A stretch of 64,000 nucleotides of DNA from Glandiceps talaboti (Eukaryota > Hemichordata > Enteropneusta > Spengelidae). Every line of letters begins with the position of its first letter. Position 1 is the first letter of the stretch. A model generated the notes under the pieces. It did not search any database and was not told the DNA's origin. It worked only from the letters and a program-made list of their open reading frames with translations. The stretch covers positions 15,140,842 to 15,204,841 of the forward strand of contig NC_135549.1 in the NCBI RefSeq assembly GCF_964340395.1. Direction: 5' to 3'. Below are positions 55,164 to 64,000 of the stretch, piece after piece. The translations under genes and the position numbers were made by a program.

Positions 55164-55251
55164 ATGAGAGGAGTGACAAAAATCCTCCTAATTGTTGGGA
55201 TCGTATTCCTGAGTACCCAGACAGTACTACCTATGACTGGTACTAGTACAA
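55164..55251 (+). CDS. Mucin-like secreted protein, exon 1 (signal peptide)
   Basis: ATG at 55164 (A at -3) opens 29 codons plus one base. The peptide has a basic start (MRGVTK), a hydrophobic core (ILLIVGIVFL) and then polar STQT, a typical secretory signal peptide, followed by Thr/Ser-rich sequence. The exon ends at A|GTAAGG, a strong donor, in phase 1. Joining it to the acceptor at 59029 creates an Ile codon (A+TA) and continues directly in the Thr-rich frame, which supports the link. The start is chosen because it gives the complete signal peptide. Intermediate exons cannot be excluded but are not needed for the frame. Confidence 0.78.
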
Positions 55252-57480
55252 GTAAGGGCATTTTCATTTAGTTGTATTGAAGACATTTCCTTTAATCTTC
55301 AGGAGTATTTAAATATGTACAGTATTACTCGTATAGTGTTGCAGCGGATAACAGCAAGAACCGTCCATCGACAGCCAAGCCGTTAGTCTTGTATTGGTCT
55401 TTTATACGTAATAATCGAATGACCGGTTCTCTGGACATACTTAAAGCTTGCAGCAACCGTCCAATTAATCGAGTACCCACGATTTAAATACTGAGGACGA
55501 TGGGGCTCCCGTGACCAAATACTAGGTGATCATTTCATGACTTGAAATGGAATTGAAATGATATCTAACTTCCCTTTTTTTTCTTAAAAACAAAATACCA
55601 AATGTATATTTCACATCTTTCCTATATGATTACTAATCAATGGTTTCGACTGAGTTGAAACCTAAGTAAACCTAGATATGAGAAGCTGTAACTTTTTAAT
55701 AGTTTCCTGTTGAAAAATACACCGAATATGAATTTGACATGTGTCAGTCCATCTAGTCAGTCTATCCAATTGTAATTGGTGGTACTGTATACACTGACTT
55801 CACACCACAGTACAAATAAGCGGTCTAGATCATTCATAGATTCGTGAATCAATTTCTTAATTTGGGGGTGTCGATAACATTTGACTGCTATGCGTTCTAG
55901 TCTGGATGCCAACGTGGTCTCAACACCGTCAAGGGACTAGACTATATATGCTGCCATACATGCTTCAGGAAGTATACAGCAACATAAATAATCCAAAATT
56001 AAGAACTGAGATTGATCTTTTTCCAGCCAGAACTACCAGTACTCCGGTCTAACATGCAAATGCCCCCCCCCCACCCACACACACACCCATCCACACACAC
56101 CCACAAACACATACGACGTACACACGCAGGGCAGTCTTCCCTTATACACACAATAGTGATAAATATTTGTCAATTTCTCCAAATGTTCAATTTGTAAAAG
56201 GATTAATTGCGATAGGTCATCACAAATAGTGTGTGTTACTGTTTTGTAAATGTTGACGGTTTTAGAAGATAAATTGAAAGAAAATAATAGACTGACTTGA
56301 CGGTGGTGTAAATAGGTCGTAATGTAAAGTTAGTCATACTCTAACACTTAACAGTTACAGAGAGCAAAAGGGTTGGTAACGTCTAACTGATATACACTCA
56401 TCAGTTATGGCTGTATGAATCTCCAAATTGAATTTACACGAGGAATTGCTTATAGGATTCTGTATGGCAGACATATATTACCTCTAGTATTCGTGAACGT
56501 AATTGTAACATATCCTCTCTACCCGGCGAAAGACGAAAGAAGATGACGTATCTTGATCTGTTTTATCTTGACAATGCTAGTTAAATGTTATCTTAAAATC
56601 ATAGATCCAACTTATTTTATCATATACGAATACTTAAAACCCCTAACATTGTCATGGAAATACGGGAACACTTTAATACACATAATTATCCCAATTTGCA
56701 ACACAATTAGATATGTTTTACAATTCAACAAATAACGTCAGAATGACAGTAGGACATGTTCCATGACTGTCACAGTTCGATTAATGCCAACAAAGTTCTT
56801 CACTATCGACTCTTATATTTAGTTGTTACGTCTACGAAAGAACATTACCCTCCTGGTTTACTAATACCAGAGAGACTAAAATCTTTTTCTTGTCCGTACT
56901 AATAAAATATAACTTCTAAGGTATTAAAGGAAGAAAGGGCTTGCAAGCATAGCGATAGCATGAGCCACAAAGAATAAAACTACCATGTAAATTGATACGA
57001 CTGGCGGCAGCCAACCAAAGGAGAAACCAAAGGGCAAATTTGGTTGCCGAAATCTGTAAAGAGTCGACACAGAATGACTGTTTGATCAATTGATTGAAAC
57101 AATACAACGAACATATGGTGACTAAATCTCATACGACCATATTCATTTCAATAGCATCATACTTTTCTTTCTACGTTTACTAGTGATAAAGAAGAGCTAT
57201 GTCACCATGCCATGTATTTTTGCTTGGAAATGTTGCCTAATGTTTGGTAGTCGATTCATTTCACTGAAGAAATCATAACAATGATATACATTGTATACTG
57301 TGCCAGTGTCAAAGATTTGGCGGCATAACATTTTATGCGAAGCTAAAACAGCGCTTTTTGAGGGGATGACTACATCTTCCCGACCCTTTAACTTGCCGCT
57401 ATAGTTTCCTTTTATGTATGCTTTTTATTTATTTCTATTCATTTATTTGCTACACCGAGAGTTTCTGTATATTTATTAAC

Positions 57481-57570
57481 TTTTTCCTCCAATATAATCT
57501 CCATCACTATTCACAGGAGATGTATTTTTGCTGTTATATCTCGTACCCAAAATTAGCCTTAATTGTCATG
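57481..57570 (+). repeat. 90-bp direct repeat, copy 1
   Basis: Identical by eye over 90 bp to 57675-57764 (offset 194 bp). Both copies start TTTTTCCTCC and end TTAATTGTCATG. Such identity means recent duplication or gene conversion. A minus-strand frame through it has no known domain. Confidence 0.95.
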
Positions 57571-57674
57571 AACGTTTGGTCCATGAACTTTGATTAGTTC
57601 CTTGGGAACTATTTCCATGGCTCTCACCAGAATTCTGTTTTGTATTACCTTCAAAGAATGTATATTTTGTTTTC

Positions 57675-57764
57675 TTTTTCCTCCAATATAATCTCCATCA
57701 CTATTCACAGGAGATGTATTTTTGCTGTTATATCTCGTACCCAAAATTAGCCTTAATTGTCATG
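57675..57764 (+). repeat. 90-bp direct repeat, copy 2
   Basis: Second identical copy. It is followed within about 30 bp by AATAAATTCCAATTC and a CAATT array, which resembles the 3' tail of a retroposon; that reading is inference. Confidence 0.95.
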
Positions 57765-57790
57765 TTTTCATTTTCTGGTGGAATAAATTC

Positions 57791-57834
57791 CAATTCGATT
57801 CAATTCAATTCAATTCAATTCAATTCAATTCAAT
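57791..57834. repeat. (CAATT)n pentanucleotide array
   Basis: About eight units of CAATT, the first imperfect. It may be the simple-repeat tail of a decayed LINE or SINE. Confidence 0.92.
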
Positions 57835-58368
57835 ATGAAATGGCTTGTCACAAAGTCTAAAGCTCACTTCGGATTAGGGTTAATATCTAGGGTGTGAAAA
57901 TTGGTTGTTTGGCCAAGCTATAAAAAGGGATTTGTCAAAAGAGCATTTCCGTACAGTCATTATGGTTTCCCAATCAATAATACGATGACCTGGAATGAAA
58001 ACACGGTAAGAGTCTCTGGTGTAGTCTTTATTATCTGTACATATATCGGCTATGGTTATGTATCTACCACTGAATCTACAAGATATGTTGGACAATGCAC
58101 TTACAACTACATGTATACCCGCACGTAATATATGACACTGTATTCAGTTCACGCAAACAAATCAATCATTGTAAATACAATACTTCATATTGAGTCTAAG
58201 GAGTTGGACTTACTATATTTTATATCCAACTGACATTTCTATGGATTCATATATAAATATTTATAACCTAGAAAATTGACTCCAAAGTAGTTCAACAATC
58301 TGCAATAATGTTACCATAATGATCCATTATTGTAGTGCCCGTTGATTATCCCTTGCCTGTACTGTGCC

Positions 58369-58398
58369 TCAAGGTCACATGACTGTGCCTCAAGGTCA
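58369..58398 (+). promoter_or_regulatory. Tandem TCAAGGTCA half-sites (monomeric nuclear-receptor type)
   Basis: TCAAGGTCA occurs at 58369-58377 and again at 58390-58398, each within the repeated context ACTGTGCCTCAAGGTCA. This is the extended half-site known for ERR, SF-1/FTZ-F1 and related orphan nuclear receptors. It lies in the intron of the mucin-like gene. It could be a simple short duplication with no regulatory role. Confidence 0.35.
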
Positions 58399-58914
58399 AA
58401 ATATTTTAACCACTACCTAATAACCTTAGGAGTGATAATAATGCCAATCTACTATTAGCGAAATTTCTTTGATCCATTTCTTGATAAGGTACGCCGAGTT
58501 GGAGCGCCGCTGACATGATGGACAACTCTTTTCAGCTTGAGCCCTACATCACGGCCCTTGAGGGTGGCGCGACATGACGTATTTTAGTCTGACCATGGAG
58601 GTGTGAGGCAGGCGAGATTCTTATATCTCCACCGTGTAGCCATTTCATAATTTTATAAATATTAAACAGTCATGAACATAAAACCTACTAAACAACCATC
58701 TTTGTTTGGCCAATAAAACAAATTGAGTAGCTCCGATTACAGAAATTTTTTTTACCGAATAATCCTGTTTTATTATCATTTTTGACTTAACAGTTATACT
58801 GTTATACTTAACGTGTATACTGTCCATTTGTTTATTAATTTCAATAACTATCTTATTGTTGCCAATTATACTTGAATTTTAAAGTATATCAACTTAATGT
58901 TTTGTCAACCACAC

Positions 58915-58987
58915 AAAGAAAAGAAAAGAAACGAAAAAAAAGAAAAGAAAAGAAAAGAAAAGAAAAAAAGAAAAAGAGAAAAGAAAA
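58915..58987 (+). repeat. Polypurine (AAAAG)n tract before the exon 2 acceptor
   Basis: 73 bases of A/G with a single C at 58932, mostly AAAAG units, ending about 42 nt upstream of the 3' splice site. Confidence 0.95.
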
Positions 58988-59029
58988 TGTTTGCTTGGCC
59001 GAAATAACGATATCTTTACATTCTTACAG

Positions 59030-59231
59030 TACTTACAACTAGTGAATATGCACCTACCACTGAGGCTACAGCAATAACACAAACAACATCCAAGGAACCA
59101 CCAACACAACCTGACGTAACAACGACTGTCGGAACAACATCAGATGAGCCAGAATCTACCACAAACGCAGCAACAACACAAACAACAGCAAAGGAATCAA
59201 CAACAGAACTTGACTCTACAAACAGTGTAGG

Positions 59232-59280
<49 letters not shown>

Positions 59281-62200
59281 GGTGAACCTTCATCTACAGC
59301 TGAGGCTGCAACAACACAAACCAATGGCGAATCAACAACACAACCAGTCACAACAACCAATGAAGGAACAACTACAGGTGAGCCACAATCTACCACTGAC
59401 GCTGCAACCACCCAAACAACAGCAAAGGAATCAACAACAGAACTTGACTCTACAACTAGCGCAGGAACAACGACAGGTGAACCTTCAACTACCACTGAGG
59501 CTGTAACAACACAAACAACTGACGAATCAACAACACAACCAGTGACAACAACAGATGGAACTGAATCTACCACTGACGCTGCAACTACATCACAATCAAC
59601 AACAGAACTTGACTCTACAACAAGTGCAGGAACAACAACAGATGGAACTGAATCTACCACTGACGCTGCAACTACATTAAAAACAACAACAAAAGAATCA
59701 ACAACAGAACTTGACTCTACAACAAGTGCAGGAACAACAACAGATGGAACTGGATCTACCACTGATGCTGCAACTACATTACAAACAACAACAAAGGAAT
59801 CAACAACAGAACTTGACTCTACAACAAGTGCAGGGACAACAACAGATGGAACTGAATCTACCACTGACGCTGCAACTACATTAAAAACAACAACAAAGGA
59901 ATCAACAACAGAACTTGACTCTACAACAAGTGCAGGAACAACAACAGATGGAACTGGATCTACCACTGATGCTGCAACTACATTACAAACAACAACAAAG
60001 GAATCAACAACAGAACTTGACTCTACAACAAGTGCAGGGACAACAACAGATGGAACTGAATCTACCACTGACGCTGCAACTACATTAAAAACAACAACAA
60101 AGGAATCAACAACAGAACTTGACTCTACAACAAGTGCAGGAACAACAACAGATGGAACTGGATCTACCACTGATGCTGCAACTACATCTCAAACAACAAC
60201 AAAGGAATCAACAACAGAACTTGACTCTACAACAAGTGCAGGAACAACAACAGATGAACCAGAATCTACCACTGACGCTGCAACTACATCTCAAACAACA
60301 GCAAAAGAATCAACAACAGAACTTGACTCTACAACAAGTGCAGGAACAACAACAGATGGAACTGGATCTACCACTGATGCTGCAACTACATTACAAACAA
60401 CAACAAAGGAATCAACAACAGAACTTGACTCTACAACAAGTGCAGGGACAACAACAGATGGAACTGAATCTACCACTGACGCTGCAACTACATTAAAAAC
60501 AACAACAAAGGAATCAACAACAGAACTTGACTCTACAACAAGTGCAGGAACAACAACAGATGGAACTGGATCTACCACTGATGCTGCAACTACATTACAA
60601 ACAACAACAAAGGAATCAACAACAGAACTTGACTCTACAACAAGTGCAGGGACAACAACAGATGGAACTGAATCTACCACTGACGCTGCAACTACATTAA
60701 AAACAACAACAAAGGAATCAACAACAGAACTTGACTCTACAACAAGTGCAGGAACAACAACAGATGGAACTGGATCTACCACTGATGCTGCAAATACATC
60801 TCAAACAACAACAAAGGAATCAACAACAGAACTTGACTCTACAACAAGTGCAGGAACAACAACAGATGAACCAGAATCTACCACTGACGCTGCAACTACA
60901 TCTCAAACAACAGCAAAAGAATCAACAACAGAACTTGACTCTACAACAAGTGCAGGAACAACAACAGATGGAACTGGATCTACCACTGATGCTGCAACTA
61001 CATTACAAACAACAACAAAGGAATCAACAACAGAACTTGACTCTACAACAAGTGCAGGGACAACAACAGATGGAACTGAATCTACCACTGACGCTGCAAC
61101 TACATTAAAAACAACAACAAAGGAATCAACAACAGAACTTGACTCTACAACAAGTGCAGGAACAACAACAGATGGAACTGGATCTACCACTGATGCTGCA
61201 ACTACATTACAAACAACAACAAAGGAATCAACAACAGAACTTGACTCTACAACAAGTGCAGGGACAACAACAGATGGAACTGAATCTACCACTGACGCTG
61301 CAACTACATTAAAAACAACAACAAAGGAATCAACAACAGAACTTGACTCTACAACAAGTGCAGGAACAACAACAGATGGAACTGGATCTACCACTGATGC
61401 TGCAACTACATCTCAAACAACAACAAAGGAATCAACAACAGAACTTGACTCTACAACAAGTGCAGGAACAACAACAGATGAACCAGAATCTACCACTGAC
61501 GCTGCAACTACATCTCAAACAACAGCAAAAGAATCAACAACAGAACTTGACTCTACAACAAGTGCAGGAACAACAACAGATGGAACTGGATCTACCACTG
61601 ATGCTGCAACTACATTACAAACAACAACAAAGGAATCAACAACAGAACTTGACTCTACAACAAGTGCAGGGACAACAACAGATGGAACTGAATCTACCAC
61701 TGACGCTGCAACTACATTAAAAACAACAACAAAGGAATCAACAACAGAACTTGACTCTACAACAAGTGCAGGAACAACAACAGATGGAACTGGATCTACC
61801 ACTGATGCTGCAACTACATTACAAACAACAACAAAGGAATCAACAACAGAACTTGACTCTACAACAAGTGCAGGGACAACAACAGATGGAACTGAATCTA
61901 CCACTGACGCTGCAACTACATTAAAAACAACAACAAAGGAATCAACAACAGAACTTGACTCTACAACAAGTGCAGGAACAACAACAGATGGAACTGGATC
62001 TACCACTGATGCTGCAACTACATCTCAAACAACAACAAAGGAATCAACAACAGAACTTGACTCTACAACAAGTGCAGGAACAACAACAGATGAACCAGAA
62101 TCTACCACTGACGCTGCAACTACATCTCAAACAACAGCAAAAGAATCAACAACAGAACTTGACTCTACAACAAGTGCAGGAACAACAACAGATGGAACTG

Positions 62201-64000
62201 GATCTACCACTGATGCTGCAACTACATTACAAACAACAACAAAGGAATCAACAACAGAACTTGACTCTACAACAAGTGCAGGGACAACAACAGATGGAAC
62301 TGAATCTACCACTGACGCTGCAACTACATTAAAAACAACAACAAAGGAATCAACAACAGAACTTGACTCTACAACAAGTGCAGGAACAACAACAGATGGA
62401 ACTGGATCTACCACTGATGCTGCAACTACATTACAAACAACAACAAAGGAATCAACAACAGAACTTGACTCTACAACAAGTGCAGGGACAACAACAGATG
62501 GAACTGAATCTACCACTGACGCTGCAACTACATTAAAAACAACAACAAAGGAATCAACAACAGAACTTGACTCTACAACAAGTGCAGGAACAACAACAGA
62601 TGGAACTGGATCTACCACTCATGCTGCAACTACATCTCAAACAACAACAAAGGAATCAACAACAGAACTTGACTCTACAACAAGTGCAGGAACAACAACA
62701 GATGAACCAGAATCTACCACTGACGCTGCAACTACATCTCAAACAACAGCAAAAGAATCAACAACAGAACTTGACTCTACAACAAGTGCAGGAACAACAG
62801 GTGAACCAGAATCTACCACTGACGCTGCAACTACATCTCAAACAACAACAAAGGAATCAACAACAGAACTTGACTCTACAACAAGTGCAGGAACAACAAC
62901 AGATGAACCTGAATCTACCACTGACGCTGCAACTACATTACAAACAACAGCAAAAGAATCAACAACAGAACTTGACTCTACAACAAGTGCAGGAACAACA
63001 ACAGATGAACCTGAATCTACCACTGACGCTGCAACTACATTACAAACAACAACAAAGGAATCAACAACAGAACTTGACTCTACAACAAGTGCAGGAACAA
63101 CAGGTGAACAAGAATCAACCACTGACACTACAACTACATCTCAAACAACAGCAAAAGAATCAACAACAGAACTTGCCTCTACAACAAATGCAGGAACAAC
63201 AGGTGAACCAGGATCTACCACTGACGCTGCAACTACATTACAAAGAACAACAAAGGAATCAACAACAGAACTTGACTCTACAACAAATGCAGGAACAACA
63301 GGTGAACCAGAATCTACCACTGACACTGCAACTACATTACAAACAACAACAAAAGAATCAACAACAGAACTTGACTCTACAACTAGTGGAGGAACAACAA
63401 CAGGTGAACCAGAATCTACCACTAGTACTGACGCTGCAACTACACCACAATCAACAACAGCACATACAACAACAACAACAACAACAGAACTTGACTCTAC
63501 CACAAGTGCAGGAACAACAGGTGAACCAGAATCTACCACTGACACTGCAATTATAACACAAACAACAGCAAAAGAATCAACAACAGAACTTGACTCTACA
63601 ACTAGTGGAGGAACAACAACAGGTGAACCAGAATCTACCACTGACGCTGCAACTACACCACAATCAACAACAGAACTTGACTCTACAACAACTGCAGGAA
63701 CAACAAGTGAACCAGAATCTACCACTGACGCTGCAACTACATCTCAAACAACAGCAAAGGAATCAACAACAGAACTTGACTCTACAACTAGTGGAGGAAC
63801 AACAACAGGTGAACCAGAATCTACCACTGACGCTGCAACTACACCACAATCAACAACAGAACTTGACTCTACAACAACTGCAGAAACAACAAGTGAACCA
63901 GAATCTACCACTGACGCTGCAACTACATCTCAAACAACAGCAAAGGAATCAACAACAGAACTTGACTCTACAACTACTTCAGGAACAACAACAGACGAAC
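59030..64000 (+). CDS. Mucin-like secreted protein, giant Thr-rich exon 2 (partial, runs off the window)
   Basis: From the acceptor TTCTTACAG the frame stays open for 4971 bp (about 1657 codons) to the window edge. It has no ATG and needs exon 1 for its start. It begins LTTSEYAPTTEATA and becomes almost entirely Thr-rich repeats. The standard 34-residue unit has 15 Thr, 4 Ser, no Cys and usually no Pro, with core TTELDSTTSAGTT and STTDAATT. A run of 15-16 Thr codons (ACA) lies near 59232-59279. This is the composition of a mucin PTS domain, heavily O-glycosylated outside the cell, for mucus, a surface coat or shell/skeletal matrix. No cysteine-rich, VWD or membrane domain is visible; these could lie downstream. 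Open frames on the minus strand and in the +2 frame over the same region are by-products of the repeat. Confidence 0.85.
59743..62802 (+). repeat. Higher-order tandem repeat: five 612-bp blocks of six 102-bp units
   Basis: Inside exon 2 the 102-bp unit varies in a fixed order of six: two pairs of alternating TDGTGS...LQ and TDGTES...LK units, then a TDGTGS...SQ unit, then a TDEPES...SQ unit with TAKES instead of TTKES. The block repeats every 612 bp, starting at 59743, 60355, 60967, 61579 and 62191. Only a few single-base differences were noticed (for example ACT to AAT at about 60791 and GAT to CAT at about 62620). Upstream and downstream units are more varied, so the centre expanded most recently. 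Confidence 0.93.

Larger units (their letters stand above)
55252..59029 (+). other. Intron 1 of the mucin-like gene
   Basis: 3778 bp from donor GTAAGG to acceptor TTCTTACAG. It contains a poly-C/CA-rich patch (about 56063-56110), a pair of identical 90-bp direct repeats (57481-57570 and 57675-57764), a CAATT array, two nuclear-receptor-type half-sites at 58.4 kb, and a polypurine tract just before the acceptor. A potential 49-nt exon at 57957-58005 has good splice sites but introduces a frame stop, so it is not included. Confidence 0.65.

Noticed and set aside
57957-58005. 49-nt micro-exon with good acceptor and donor inside intron 1
   Set aside because: Its length is not a multiple of three, and inserting it after exon 1 gives an in-frame stop (TGA) in the exon.
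59016-60170. 384-codon minus-strand open frame rich in Val/Ser
   Set aside because: It is the complement of the Thr-rich coding repeat (ACA/TCA read backwards give Val, Cys, Ser). It and the similar minus-strand frames up to 63725 exist because the unit lacks stops in several frames. The sense frame has signal peptide and splice support.
60119-63556. Plus-strand Gln/Leu/Asn-rich open frames in the +2 frame (125 and 329 codons)
   Set aside because: Frame-shifted reading of the same 102-bp repeat, periodic at 612 bp, with no splice or signal context.

Overview
The window looks like nuclear DNA from an invertebrate animal, probably marine. The reasons are: AT-rich, gene-poor sequence; very many micro- and minisatellites (TA, CA, CATA/GTAT, CTGT, CT); remnants of animal retroelements (a GIY-YIG Penelope-like element and two different LINEs); one intronless class A GPCR; and one spliced, secreted, mucin-like gene. 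The species or phylum cannot be fixed from this sequence. A lophotrochozoan or a hemichordate/cephalochordate would fit, but that is inference.

Layout. 1-10 kb: no convincing gene; a fold-back MITE with TTA target duplications (921-1281), a shorter relative (8097-8235), long TA arrays, and a rearranged patch at 6.9-7.9 kb made of a direct repeat, a 190-bp palindrome and two hairpins. 10.4-11.9 kb: a broken Penelope-like retroelement on the minus strand, bounded on both sides by GTAT microsatellite. 12-21 kb: mostly featureless, with a zinc-finger-like reading frame (about 16.6 kb), a degenerate hammerhead-like motif (14.1 kb) and a degenerate minisatellite (19 kb). 21.6-27.1 kb: a duplicated block of about 1.5-1.9 kb. 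27.55-28.18 kb: a broken CR1/L2-like LINE 3' end. 33.5-33.7 kb: an 86-bp island between two TA arrays that holds a complete-looking type I hammerhead ribozyme fold. 39.07-41.23 kb: the GPCR gene. 45.3-45.9 kb: a broken L1/Tx1-like LINE 3' end. 53.1 kb: a hairpin with pre-miRNA geometry. 55.16 kb to the window end: the mucin-like gene, with a signal-peptide exon, a 3.8-kb intron and a giant Thr-rich exon of at least 4.97 kb that is still open at the window edge.

Only two protein-coding genes are well supported, and nothing shows that they work together. The GPCR has canonical class A landmarks and an exceptionally long third intracellular loop. The mucin-like exon has a nested tandem structure: 102-bp units (34 codons) arranged in near-identical 612-bp six-unit blocks, which suggests very recent expansion. 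The most unusual item is the hammerhead ribozyme candidate. Two weaker, decayed look-alikes occur elsewhere, one of them exactly in the 3' UTR of the Penelope-like element, a retroelement class known to carry such ribozymes.
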